Assembly: GCF_037977055.1 (NCBI RefSeq)
Contig: NZ_CP150274.1
Location: forward strand, 3,596,001-3,660,000
Source: Paenibacillus sp. FSL K6-1096
GTDB taxonomy: Bacteria > Bacillota > Bacilli > Paenibacillales > Paenibacillaceae
Reading direction: 5' to 3'
DNA length: 64,000 nucleotides
The notes under the pieces were generated by a model that made no database searches, was not told where the DNA came from, and saw only the letters and a list, made by a program, of their open reading frames with translations. Positions 15,985 through 24,460 of the stretch are shown here, piece after piece (position 1 is the first letter of the stretch; every line of letters begins with the position of its first letter). Position numbers and translations under genes: made by a program.

Positions 15985-16689
15985 CTACAAAGCGTAAATT
16001 CGATCTTTTAGTTCGCTGATAGATTTCATCATGGATGTACACGATTCTGTATCGTCAATCGATGCGTGCCAGCGCAATCCATCGATCCCTTTGTAATACG
16101 CCATACATAAGAACCTTTCCTTGAAGTCGGGAATGATGATTCTCCGATTCTTGCAGTACTCCATAAGAAGCTCCGGTATTCGCAGATAAGGTTTGTTTAA
16201 GTCCATGATTGCAAAATCGATCAGGCAGTCTCCAATACCAGAGTAGCTCCAGTCGGGAAACCCCACCGTGGTTTTACCATCCGTAATCATGTTGATGAAA
16301 AACGCAAAGTTATTTACTAAATAACGTCTGCCCTCGCAATAAGGAATTCGCGCCTCCATCTCTTTGTAGTAGTGTTCAAAGAAATCCCGTTGCAAAACCG
16401 TTGTTCCGAACATGTCCCTCCAATTATACCAATACCCTTCTTTGTCCTCAGCAAACGTATCGGTCAGAAAATCTCTGCAGCTCTCATATTCCGGTGTGCC
16501 ATCCTCATTGAACCGTCCGTAGCCCCCTATTCCCGATATGTCAGACGTATGAATTTCAAATAGACTGTCAAATATCAGCTCGTGGCAATCCTTGAATTGT
16601 TCGGGGCTTAATTGATCGGCTACGAACCCACTCGGGGTCATGTTGACCTTGTCGGATAGCATGGACCGCAAAAAATCATCTTTACTCAT
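15985..16689 (-). CDS. Aminoglycoside-phosphotransferase-like protein, N-lobe missing, catalytic Asp lost
   Basis: 234 residues. Corresponds to the C-lobe of an APH/hygromycin-type kinase. In the catalytic loop the expected HxDxxxxN reads NNFAFFIN (in RRYLVNNFAFFINMITDG), so both the His and the catalytic Asp are replaced, while the metal-binding Asp region survives as VGFPDWSYSGIGD. The N-lobe with its ATP-binding lysine is absent: an AAGGAGATG RBS precedes the ATG at 16689 by a normal distance and no N-lobe code lies upstream. It is therefore probably a pseudokinase, or a decaying gene still in frame. It heads an operon with the CD3324-type gene. Confidence 0.7.
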   Translation of the reverse strand: MSKDDFLRSMLSDKVNMTPSGFVADQLSPEQFKDCHELIFDSLFEIHTSDISGIGGYGRFNEDGTPEYESCRDFLTDTFAEDKEGYWYNWRDMFGTTVLQRDFFEHYYKEMEARIPYCEGRRYLVNNFAFFINMITDGKTTVGFPDWSYSGIGDCLIDFAIMDLNKPYLRIPELLMEYCKNRRIIIPDFKERFLCMAYYKGIDGLRWHASIDDTESCTSMMKSISELKDRIYAL

Positions 16690-17009
16690 CTGTTCATCTC
16701 CTTGCGCATCTGATATGTAAAATCATAGCATTGGATAGATTTAGGGAATAGGCAATCAATGGCTTAAATCGACTTTACACTGGCTAAAAACTTGCCGTTA
16801 CTTGTGATACGTTTCACCTTATCACTCTGACAGCGAAGTTCCTTTCACCGCGGCGCGGGGGGGTGTGCTCCCATACTATTCATACATTTTCACAGACAAT
16901 AAACTTTGGTTTGGTTACGCAGTTAAACGCTAAAAAGCCATCTATGCAGGTGCACAAATGGCTTCTGACCTGATTCCTGATCAGCAGATCAGAAATTTCG
17001 TACCAAATC
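16690..17009. other. 320-bp intergenic region
   Basis: Carries the promoter region of the kinase-like gene near 16700-16760, a run of seven G around 16857-16863, and the terminator of the hydrolase at 16935-16964. No coding sequence, repeat or RNA is recognised. Confidence 0.5.
16935..16964 (-). terminator. Terminator of the alpha/beta hydrolase gene
   Basis: On the minus strand AAGCCAT / ATGGCTT enclosing a 16-nt loop, followed by TTTTAG. Confidence 0.7.
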
Positions 17010-17942
17010 TTATTTGGATTCAATTCTACCAATTGGATTTACATCTTCTGATAGAGACTTTTGAACTGCCAACCAGCTGTCATGTTCAATATCAAGTGCA
17101 TGTCGAAGATAAGCTGACGTTACTCTCTGAATCAAGGCAACACGCGCTGGATTTTCATCAGTTGTCTCCTTAACCTCGTAACCAGAGATTCCGCCAAGTA
17201 AGTGTTCTGCACCAAAGAGGGTGAGCAGACTCTCGGCTCCTGGGCTAAGGAGGTAAGGGTCGTACATCCAGTCTGGGCCACGGACGGTTAACTGATACTT
17301 TTGCGGGAGGTCGTCCTGGTCACCAACAATAACAAGGGTGCGCGTGGTCAAGTGCGTGAAACTTACGTTAAGGTGCGGCAAATGCTCGGCGGCGAATGGT
17401 GTCAGGCTATCTCCACCTAACCCAGCGGTGGCGAACAGTACGCCTGCTTTAATGCGTGAGTCAGACAGGTCTTCTTCTTTTTTGGTTTCTGGATTTAGAA
17501 CTCTCAAGCCCAAAAGATTGCCCGCTGTCTGACCGCCAAAAGAGTGTCCGGCTGCAGCTATGCGGCTTCGGTCAGTACGTCCGCTGAGGCCTGGCACAGC
17601 AGCTTCAATAAGATCTAACTGATCGAGAATTCGCTTCATGTCATCGACTCGAAAACGCCAAATTCGTGGCTTACGAGGATCGTCATGAGCAAGGTTCACA
17701 GTTCTCGAATCAAGGAACGTAGGTTGAATGACCACGAACCCGTGTGAAGCCCAGTAATCGGTTAAAGGTGCATAACCGTCAAGCGACGATCCATTACCGT
17801 GTGCAAATAGAATGATTGGCAAATTGTCACCAGTGGTTGGAGCAGATATTTTAACTAACAAATCCTCACCACGTTCTGGGGATTCTAGAGCTATCGACTT
17901 CACAGAAATGATGGTAGAGGGTGCACTAACATTGGTTTTCAT
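17010..17942 (-). CDS. Alpha/beta hydrolase (chlorophyllase/PAF-acetylhydrolase-like)
   Basis: 310 residues. The oxyanion strand ILFAHGNGSSLDGY, nucleophile elbow GHSFGG, an acid near VIVGDQDDL and a late His in LFGAEHLLGG give a complete triad. No signal peptide, so cytosolic. Substrate unknown; relatives act on esters and small lipids. The start is the ATG at 17942 with GGGAGG about 8 nt upstream rather than the frame start at 17972. It is divergent from a TetR gene, and a perfect 17-bp palindrome lies in its promoter spacer, so it is very probably repressed by that TetR protein. Confidence 0.85.
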   Translation of the reverse strand: MKTNVSAPSTIISVKSIALESPERGEDLLVKISAPTTGDNLPIILFAHGNGSSLDGYAPLTDYWASHGFVVIQPTFLDSRTVNLAHDDPRKPRIWRFRVDDMKRILDQLDLIEAAVPGLSGRTDRSRIAAAGHSFGGQTAGNLLGLRVLNPETKKEEDLSDSRIKAGVLFATAGLGGDSLTPFAAEHLPHLNVSFTHLTTRTLVIVGDQDDLPQKYQLTVRGPDWMYDPYLLSPGAESLLTLFGAEHLLGGISGYEVKETTDENPARVALIQRVTSAYLRHALDIEHDSWLAVQKSLSEDVNPIGRIESK

Positions 17943-18017
17943 ACTGAAATACCTCCCTTTCTCCTCAATCAATTATTATGAGTGAATCCGCCTTTGTTCT
18001 GCTATAGCCAGTCATAA

Positions 18018-18063
18018 ACGGAACGTTGTTCCTATTATATACGGAACGTCGTTCCGTTTGCAA
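18018..18063 (-). promoter_or_regulatory. Hydrolase promoter with two TetR-type operators
   Basis: Minus-strand promoter TTGCAA (18063-18058), 18-bp spacer, TATAAT (18039-18034). The perfect palindrome ACGGAACGTCGTTCCGT (18041-18057) fills the spacer, and a degenerate copy ACGGAACGTTGTTCC (18018-18032) lies just downstream of the -10. Binding would block RNA polymerase. Confidence 0.82.
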
Positions 18064-18212
18064 GAGGGTTTTTTTCTCCTTTTTGAAGAATGAAATGGAC
18101 ACCTTTCGAAAGATTTAATTACAATGAGTTTATAATTCCTACGCTAATTTTAATTGTGTCGCTTACTTCTATTGATGTATAAGGGAATTGAATTGAGGGG
18201 GATATTACTAAA

Positions 18213-18833
18213 ATGAAAAATAACAATACGGGAGATCGCATCGAAGGAATGGAACCTCGTCAGCAGACAACTCGAAACATGCGTGCCGATGCGCAGCGTA
18301 ACATTAATGCGTTACTTCAATCAGCAATGACAGTATTCGAAACTTCGGGCGTTGACGCTCCAGTTCGAGAGATTGCGGATAAGGCTGGTGTCGGAGTTGG
18401 AACTGTTTACCGCCACTTTCCACAACGATCAGACTTAATTGAAGCTGTTTTTCGTCAAGAAATTGATGCTTGTGCACATGCTGCCGGAGACTTAGCGGCT
18501 AGATATAAACCTATCGAGGCACTCGAGCGATGGATGTTGCATTATTTGGAGTTCATAGCGACTAAGCGAGGGCTAGCTGCAGCACTACATTCTGACGATC
18601 CGGCAAATGAAACCTTAACGATCTGCTTTGTAAAGGAATTAAGTCCGGCTTTAAAAACGTTGATTGATACAGCAACAATTGCAGGTGAAATACGTGCCGA
18701 CGAGGTTACACCGGATGAATTGTTGTGGGCAATGGCAAGCCTCTGTACTGCAGTAAAAAACGGTGATATAGAGCATGCGAAGAATATTGTTCATCTTCTC
18801 ATAAATGGGTTGCGTTACCGTGCGGGGAGTTAA
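18213..18833 (+). CDS. TetR family transcriptional regulator
   Basis: 206 residues. The N-terminal HTH is canonical (RNINALLQSAMTVFETSG; VREIADKAGVGVGTVYRHFPQRSDLIEAVF), followed by a helical ligand-binding domain of the SbtR/TetR_C_33 kind (LERWMLHYLEFIATKRGLAAAL). RBS GAGGGGGAT lies ~11 nt upstream. Divergent from the alpha/beta hydrolase, with two operators between them; probably represses that gene and itself until a small lipophilic ligand binds. Terminator at 18856. Confidence 0.88.
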   Translation: MKNNNTGDRIEGMEPRQQTTRNMRADAQRNINALLQSAMTVFETSGVDAPVREIADKAGVGVGTVYRHFPQRSDLIEAVFRQEIDACAHAAGDLAARYKPIEALERWMLHYLEFIATKRGLAAALHSDDPANETLTICFVKELSPALKTLIDTATIAGEIRADEVTPDELLWAMASLCTAVKNGDIEHAKNIVHLLINGLRYRAGS

Positions 18834-18855
18834 CGAACTATTTGTTTCTTATTTG

Positions 18856-18901
18856 AACAGCCTGTCTATGGCAGCTTTGGAGATAGCCAGAGACAGGTTG
18901 T
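18856..18901 (+). terminator. Terminator of the tetR gene
   Basis: Stem AACAGCCTGTCTATGGC / GCCAGAGACAGGTTGT with mismatches and a 13-nt loop, then ATTACTTATT. Confidence 0.6.
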
Positions 18902-18980
18902 ATTACTTATTGAACATTAAAGGTTATTGTGACGATGCCGTCTCCAAGGAAATCCCACAAAGATCATGGAGGAGAACTTC

Positions 18981-20256
18981 ATGAATCCCGTAAATCTAAG
19001 CTCGTATTAATTACAGGTGGAAACAAAGGGATCGGTTTAGAGACAGCAAGACACTTGGGAACTATGGGGTATGAGATTTTAATAGGAGCAAGAAGCGAAA
19101 ATAAAGGACATGAGGCCGTAACGTTACTTGAAAAGGAGACACTCCTCCAAGTGAACTGGAATTGTCTGTTTTCAAGAGTACCTATGAGACAAACGTTTTC
19201 GGTGTATTTTCTGTCACTAAAACAATGCTTCCACTTCTCAGAAATTCTTCTGCCGGAAGAATCGTTAATCTGTCCAACGCATTAGGTTCCTTAACCTTGA
19301 ATTCAGACTGTACACATGTCCAACGAAACGGGATTGGCACTACGAATGAATTTTCAGCCTACGATGACTCCTATATTCCTAGTTTGAAAAAACTGGCCGA
19401 TGCAATTAAAAGCGGAGGCGCTCCTGCTATTCTGCAAATTTTTCATGCTGGAGATAAGGCAGCTGCAGCTTTAATCCCAGATGGGGATGTAGTTAGCCCA
19501 AGTGGCGTTTACGATAGGGTGTCTGCAGATGCGCCATCGCCTAGAGAACTTTCAGATCAAGAAATCATGGAGATTATTCATGCATTCGGAGAAACAACCA
19601 GGCGTGCTATTGAGGCTGGTTTTGATGGCATTGAATTGCATGGAGCTCATGGCTTCTTGCTGCAAAGCTTTTTATCTCCGTATTTTAACAGACGTCAAGA
19701 TCGTTGGGGCGGTAATTTAGAGAATCGCCTTCGTTTGCCCTTAGCAGTTGTGCACGAAGTAAAACAAACAATTGATAAGCAGGCAAATAGACCTTTCATC
19801 CTAGGGTACCGTATTTCTCCTGAAGAACATCAAGAAGATGCACTTAGAGTGGAGGATACTTACGCAATGATTGACAGGCTCATTGAAGAAAATGTCGACT
19901 ATGTTCATTTTTCTTTAATGGATGCCCATGCTGCAAATCCAAGATATGGAAACAAGGATAACAAGACGTTTCTAGAATTATTTGTCGACTATATTCATGG
20001 TCAAATCCCAATCATTGCAGCAGGATCATTGGAAAGTCCAGAGGATGATTCTCTTGCCATACATAAAGGAATATCCATGGCTGCAATTGGACGAGCATTA
20101 ATTATGGACCCCGATTGGGTTCAAAAAGTTTCTGAAGGTCGTGAAGCGGAAATTCAAACCGTTATGAAGGCAGCTGAACTTGATAAGCTAGCGATACCTC
20201 AGAAACTATGGCAATTCATCTTATCATCAGGTTCCTTTTTTAAAGTTGAAAATTAA
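18981..20256 (+). pseudogene. Mosaic of a short-chain dehydrogenase 5' part and an Old Yellow Enzyme 3' part
   Basis: The first part encodes an SDR start (KLVLITGGNKGIGLETARHL), but the natural ATG after GGAGGAGAACTTC (18981) is one base out of frame with it. About 60 residues after VTLLEKE are missing, with another frame change, before the SDR middle resumes as STYETNVFGVFSVTKTMLP and GRIVNLSN. Near 19310 it passes directly into an OYE/NADH:flavin oxidoreductase (GIGTTNEFSAYDDSYIPSL; GFDGIELHGAHGFLLQSFL; NRRQDRWGGNLENRL) whose first ~50-60 residues are missing. The OYE part keeps its catalytic-site blocks and ends normally. Three separate lesions make a functional product unlikely, although the frame 19162-20256 is open. 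Confidence 0.82.
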
Positions 20257-20270
20257 ATAGATTAATAATC

Positions 20271-20309
20271 AAACAAACCCGTCAGATTTCAATTCTGATG
20301 GGTTTGTTT
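20271..20309. terminator. Strong bidirectional terminator
   Basis: AAACAAACCCGTCAGA / TCTGATGGGTTTGTTT, 16-bp stem with one G-T pair and a 7-nt loop, between the OYE remnant and rlmH, which converge. Confidence 0.8.
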
Positions 20310-20352
20310 GGTGATTTTATCTATTGGGGCAATGTCACCCTGATTTTTCGCC

Positions 20353-20832
20353 CTACTTATGATACGGTTCCCCCCGATTAATCTTCACCGCCCGGTAAAC
20401 CTGCTCCACCAGCACCAGCCGCATGAGCTGATGGGGCAGCGTCATGCGGCCGAAGCTCATGCGCTGCTGGGCGCGGCGCATCACCTCATCGGAGAGGCCA
20501 TGGCTGCCTCCGATGACGAACACGACGTGGCTCGTCCCGTAGGTGCCGAGCCGGTCGATTTCGGCGGCAAGCTCCTCGGAGCTCCAGAGCTTGCCGTCGA
20601 TCGCGAGCGCAATGACATGCGCCTCGCTCTTAATCTGCGCGAGGATTCGCTCCCCCTCGCGCTGCTTCACCTGAACAACCTCTGCGTCGCTGAGGTTGTC
20701 AGGGGCCTTCTCATCCGCCACCTCAATCATCTGGAACTTGAGGTAAGGCGTGAGCCGTTTTGCATATTCCGCGATGCCGAGCGTCAGATACTTTTCCTTC
20801 AATTTGCCTACGCTTATCAGTTGAATTAACAT
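20353..20832 (-). CDS. rlmH: 23S rRNA pseudouridine-1915 N3-methyltransferase RlmH
   Basis: 159 residues, the usual RlmH length. SPOUT knot residues are visible: [13 protein letters not shown], then the C-terminal [19 protein letters not shown] and the end INRGEPYHK that is nearly invariant. It methylates pseudouridine 1915 in helix 69 of 23S rRNA on the 70S ribosome, using S-adenosylmethionine. RBS GGAGG lies 6 nt upstream. In many Bacillota it sits next to htrA and the CxxH/CxxC miniprotein gene at the end of the wal block; here those lie 22-32 kb away. Confidence 0.97.
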   Translation of the reverse strand: MLIQLISVGKLKEKYLTLGIAEYAKRLTPYLKFQMIEVADEKAPDNLSDAEVVQVKQREGERILAQIKSEAHVIALAIDGKLWSSEELAAEIDRLGTYGTSHVVFVIGGSHGLSDEVMRRAQQRMSFGRMTLPHQLMRLVLVEQVYRAVKINRGEPYHK

Positions 20833-20914
20833 AATTCCTCCATCGGTCTGATCTGGTTATGTCCCTGTATTTTATCACATCCATGCCATAACATGCCCTG
20901 TAACAGCAAGAAGA

Positions 20915-20932
20915 GCCATCCGTGAAGGATGG
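20915..20932 (-). terminator. Terminator downstream of the secreted-protein gene (copy B)
   Basis: GCCATCC / GGATGGC with a 4-nt loop, then TCTTCTTGC on the minus strand. Confidence 0.6.
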
Positions 20933-20959
20933 CCCTAAGACACTTCAGATGCTCTGCAT

Positions 20960-22138
20960 TTATGGGTTAGTCAAATCAATGATCATCTGCTGCGTAACCT
21001 TATTCTCCTTCAGGTTCTTGAAGTCCAGGCGAAGCGATTGCGGTTTGTCCAGCAGGAAGTAGTTTTCCGATACAATGGTCAGCTTATGATCTGAATATGT
21101 ATAAGAAGAAATACCCTCTTGCGGTTTGTACTCCCCGTTCCCGCTCATCACCAATAGGGATAGGGAGTAATCCTTTTTAAATTTCTCATTAAATTCCTTG
21201 TCTGTAAACAAAACCTCATCTGAGGATAGCGTCGTGATTGTTGTGAATGGTGTCAGTTCCATGTTCACCTTAATCTGATGTCCAGCTATATCCACCGTCT
21301 CTTCCGGCGTCAGGGTAAGAGATTCCTGCTCCCAAGCCTTAGGATCGATCTCGAAGACTGCCTTCAGCGGCGGACTCTTCTTCACTTTGGCCTTCAACGC
21401 GTTATACTTCTTCAGCAGCTCAGGACTGGTTTTGGAGGTTTTGTCCTTGGGATTAGCCTGATAGGCTTTTTTAGCCTCTGCCATCATCTGCGCTTCCATC
21501 GCTTCTAACTGTTTCAGCTCATTGCCAGTTAACGATGTTAGCCGAAACTCAGCAGCTACTTTTTGGGGCGGCGTGGTCAATGGACTGCTTAACGGAATTT
21601 TCGCAATTCCATGCATGACATGATTTTGCTTAGCCGGGCTTACGCCTTGAACTGCAGCATCATTCATTTTCTTGCCGCTGATGACCTTCCCCGTAATGAC
21701 ATCCGTCAATTGCATTTCATGACCTTGTGGCGCCTGCGATGTGAATGCCAGCTTGCTGTCAGCCTGGGCGGTAAAAAGAATAATCAGTTCATATTTGTCG
21801 GCGATAAAACCGTTAACCGTCAGCTGGTAGCCGTCTTTTTTGACAACTGTATTCAAGGGCTGGACCAAATTATGCTTGATCGCATATTCGACCTGCTTAT
21901 AATTCTGAAGCTTCGGGTTCACAAAAGGGGCCAGCGCTGCCTGCGGCTTCGCGGCGGCCGCCGGAGCGGCCAACGCCTGACCCGTCACGGCAAAAGGACT
22001 CAGCACCAGTGCTGCGGTTGTCATGACTGCGACAATAGCGGCTGACAGCTTGGGTCTGGAGGACCGCCGCTGATCTGCTGCCGGGCATTGCGTCTGTGCA
22101 CCTTGTAGCTTCGATTCATTCCGTTTCATTCTAATCAT
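20960..22138 (-). CDS. Secreted protein sharing the sensor-like domain of the M56 gene (copy B)
   Basis: 392 residues. Basic N-terminus, then a signal-like segment SAAIVAVMTTAALVLSPFAV with an Ala-rich cleavage region at ~45-60. The mature part resembles the extracellular domain of the preceding M56 protein (KDGYQLTVNGFIADKYEL; TGKVISGKKM; GHQIKVNMELTPFTTITTL; SENYFLLDKPQSLRLDFKN), a DUF4179/DUF5643-like arrangement. A Lys-rich helical insert lies near residues 215-260. RBS AAGGAGAG fixes the start at 22138. It follows the M56 gene by 47 nt. Same length as copy A. It could bind the same ligand as the sensor or the cell surface; no activity is known. Confidence 0.75.
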   Translation of the reverse strand: MIRMKRNESKLQGAQTQCPAADQRRSSRPKLSAAIVAVMTTAALVLSPFAVTGQALAAPAAAAKPQAALAPFVNPKLQNYKQVEYAIKHNLVQPLNTVVKKDGYQLTVNGFIADKYELIILFTAQADSKLAFTSQAPQGHEMQLTDVITGKVISGKKMNDAAVQGVSPAKQNHVMHGIAKIPLSSPLTTPPQKVAAEFRLTSLTGNELKQLEAMEAQMMAEAKKAYQANPKDKTSKTSPELLKKYNALKAKVKKSPPLKAVFEIDPKAWEQESLTLTPEETVDIAGHQIKVNMELTPFTTITTLSSDEVLFTDKEFNEKFKKDYSLSLLVMSGNGEYKPQEGISSYTYSDHKLTIVSENYFLLDKPQSLRLDFKNLKENKVTQQMIIDLTNP

Positions 22139-22185
22139 AGTTACACTCTCCTTAATCTTAAGTGGTTGTTCTGCTGAATCAGCGC

Positions 22186-24273
22186 TCATTTCTGTCCAGT
22201 CAGGTCAAAAGCCAGCTCATACACCGGCTCGCGCTTCTGCAAGCCTGCATTGCCTGCGGGCCTCTTCGTGAAATCCAGCCGCAGCGACTGTGGCTCATCC
22301 AATGAGAAATAGCTTTCCGTAACCATCTTCATCTCATAATCTGTATACGCAATGGATATATTCCCTGACTGCTTCGTATAATCTCCCGCTCCGCTCTTGC
22401 TCCACCACTGTGAGGGGGAGCCGTACTTCTCATGGAAGGCTTGTAAGAACTCCTGATTCTTAAAGACAGGCTCATCTGAATAAAAAGTGGCTATCGTTGT
22501 GAGCGGTGTCAATTGCAGCTTCACTCTAACCTTGTGTCCGCCTGCCTCAAGTGTATCCTGCGGTGTGAGCGTCTGCATCTCTTGCCTCCAATCCTGGGCC
22601 TCCACGTCAAAAGTGGTCTGGAGCACCGGAGATACCTGCACCTTAGACTCATCACCCGCATGTGAACGCAGCCGGAATTCTGCCTTGATCTTAGGGGGCA
22701 GATCTGTAAGTGGCGAATCGAACTGAAGTCTGGCTAATGCAAGGGTAACATTCTTCTGCGGACTGCTGGTAATGGTCATGGGGTGGCTTCGGCCATTAAT
22801 CACCTTACCCGTCACCCCATCCGTAATAATGCATTCTACGAAACGTGGATCGTCAGATGCGAGTGACCTCCCGCCGTCCACTCTTGCAGTATAGAAGAGA
22901 GTCAACTGATTCTTATCTGCCATGAAGCCCGTCACGGTGACCTGATAGCCGGCTTCAGCAATCTCTACATTCATCGGCTTCAGCAGATGATGCCGGTTCA
23001 CATATTCCGTCTGTTGTACAGCCATGTTTACTAGAGGCACCACGGCCGCCCCTTGTTCCATTGCCGGTTCTGCACGTTCTTCTCCAGGAACACTTTCGGT
23101 AAGCGTGCCAGCAGGATTAGCCTTGGTAGCCTTGTCAGGAGAGTCCCCGGGCTTCCCGGATGCCCCAGTAAGCGTCACGATGCTAAGCAGGGCGACCAGA
23201 ATTACGGCTGATGCAGAGATGCGGTAGGAGCCTTTGCGGAAAGATTGAATCATGCTGATTCTTCTCCGGATCTGTTGCCGCTGATGCGGATTAGAGAAAT
23301 AGAGATGTCCCCTCCGCTCCCGGACCCGTGAGAGATGTTTCAGGAACTCTACCAGCGTAAGCCCGTAATCGATGGCCTCCTCTTCTCCCAATACCTCCAG
23401 TACATAGGCATCGCAGGCCACTTCACGGTCAATTTTCATCCGCCGAATCATCAGCCAGATCAGGGGATTGAACCAATGTATCGTTGCCGCTAAGCTCCCC
23501 AGCAGGTTCCACAGCATATCCCGCCGCTTGTAATGGGCAAGCTCATGCGCGAGGATATGCCGCAGCCGGGAAGCATCCAGCTCCTGCAGAGCTTGCTCCG
23601 GAACGAAGATCCATGGACGCATTAGTCCCGACAGATATGGATTGTTAGCCGAACCGCCGGTATAGACAGGTACCGCTCTCCTTATTCCAAACTGGCGTCT
23701 GGTGGCAAGAACCACCTTAAGAACTTCCGGGGTATTCACCCTTCTAAGCCGTCTCCGCTCGCGGCGCATCCGCCGGATGTACAGCAGTCCATTGAGCAGC
23801 ATAAGCATAGTCCCCAGCAACCAGATCACGGTGCCAATCTTCATCCAGAGCGGATAGCCTGCGGCTTGCACAGAAGTGCGGTTAACGGCTGCTGGTTCAT
23901 CGATCTGTTCGATTGGACCTGTCTGCCCCGCATCATTCAGGACTTTGTTATTAGCCGGATATGTAGTCTTAGCTCCCTCCCCTGGCGGATGCTCCTGATC
24001 TTCACCCGTAGAGCCTCCAGGGTCTGGAACCTTGTCCATCACGGATGTCAGGAATGGTCCGCCAGAGCCGACAATATGGAACATACTGAACGGGCTGTCC
24101 GGCACGGCAGGCAACAGCAGCCGGGCGATGACCAGCAGCCACAGGAGATAACGCACCCGGGCGCTGATGAACCTCCGCAGCGCATATTGGATGAACAGCA
24201 CAGCCAGAATCACCATGCTTGCCGCCAGTGTCTGTTCTGCTATACCGGCAAACCATCCGTAGAGCATATTCAT
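22186..24273 (-). CDS. M56 (BlaR1/MecR1-type) membrane metalloprotease with non-PBP sensor domain (copy B)
   Basis: 695 residues. N-terminal membrane segments (TLAASMVILAVLFIQYAL; RYLLWLLVIARLLLPAV; IGTVIWLLGTMLMLLNGLLY), the cytosolic zinc-protease motif HILAHELAHYKRRD (~residue 235), a fourth segment ISASAVILVALLSIVTLTG (~350), then a ~320-residue extracellular domain. BlaR1 carries a penicillin-binding sensor at that place; here no SxxK/KTG is seen and the domain resembles the secreted protein encoded next. Family members cleave themselves and a BlaI-type repressor on stimulation. Its start overlaps the blaI remnant by ATGA. Confidence 0.85.
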   Translation of the reverse strand: MNMLYGWFAGIAEQTLAASMVILAVLFIQYALRRFISARVRYLLWLLVIARLLLPAVPDSPFSMFHIVGSGGPFLTSVMDKVPDPGGSTGEDQEHPPGEGAKTTYPANNKVLNDAGQTGPIEQIDEPAAVNRTSVQAAGYPLWMKIGTVIWLLGTMLMLLNGLLYIRRMRRERRRLRRVNTPEVLKVVLATRRQFGIRRAVPVYTGGSANNPYLSGLMRPWIFVPEQALQELDASRLRHILAHELAHYKRRDMLWNLLGSLAATIHWFNPLIWLMIRRMKIDREVACDAYVLEVLGEEEAIDYGLTLVEFLKHLSRVRERRGHLYFSNPHQRQQIRRRISMIQSFRKGSYRISASAVILVALLSIVTLTGASGKPGDSPDKATKANPAGTLTESVPGEERAEPAMEQGAAVVPLVNMAVQQTEYVNRHHLLKPMNVEIAEAGYQVTVTGFMADKNQLTLFYTARVDGGRSLASDDPRFVECIITDGVTGKVINGRSHPMTITSSPQKNVTLALARLQFDSPLTDLPPKIKAEFRLRSHAGDESKVQVSPVLQTTFDVEAQDWRQEMQTLTPQDTLEAGGHKVRVKLQLTPLTTIATFYSDEPVFKNQEFLQAFHEKYGSPSQWWSKSGAGDYTKQSGNISIAYTDYEMKMVTESYFSLDEPQSLRLDFTKRPAGNAGLQKREPVYELAFDLTGQK

Positions 24274-24395
24274 TCCTGCTTACCTGAGCAGCCGCCTGCA
24301 CCGTGCGACTTCTTCTCCCGGAGCGGATGATGCTCCCAGATAATCTTCATAATCTCCCATTCCGCTTCGGAGATCTTCGGCGTTATACTCATCAT
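24270..24395 (-). pseudogene. blaI remnant of 41 codons (copy B)
   Basis: The frame starts MMSITPKISEAEWEIMKIIW, continues EHHPL, and then jumps in frame to the C-terminal tail REKKSHGAGGCSGKQE of BlaI. Compared with the intact copy at 27776-28186, about 95 codons are missing, with GCTC at both deletion ends. It keeps half of the winged helix only and cannot bind DNA as BlaI does. It still overlaps the M56 start by ATGA, so it could serve as a leader for translating that gene. Confidence 0.85.
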
Positions 24396-24424
24396 ATAAG
24401 CTCCATTCAGTGGCAGCGTCATTC

Positions 24425-24442
24425 AATCTACAAGTATAGATT
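24425..24442. promoter_or_regulatory. BlaI-type operator (copy B)
   Basis: AATCTACAAGTATAGATT, an 18-bp dyad with one mismatch, matching the TACA-N2-TGTA type. It lies upstream of the blaI remnant. No good -35/-10 pair is seen here, so copy B may depend on read-through or on a weak promoter. Confidence 0.7.
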
Positions 24443-24460
24443 CAAGGATAACCTGCACTA

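Larger units (their letters stand above)
20960..24442 (-). repeat. Tandem cassette copy B: blaI remnant, M56 protein, secreted protein
   Basis: Same gene order as 24461-28233 and highly similar over most of its length, including long identical nucleotide stretches in the M56 genes. It differs by an internal deletion of blaI and by ending at the proximal operator, without the promoter found in copy A. Confidence 0.88.

Noticed and set aside
20359..20829. Plus-strand open frame mirroring rlmH
   Set aside because: Same extent as rlmH on the other strand, composition bias only.
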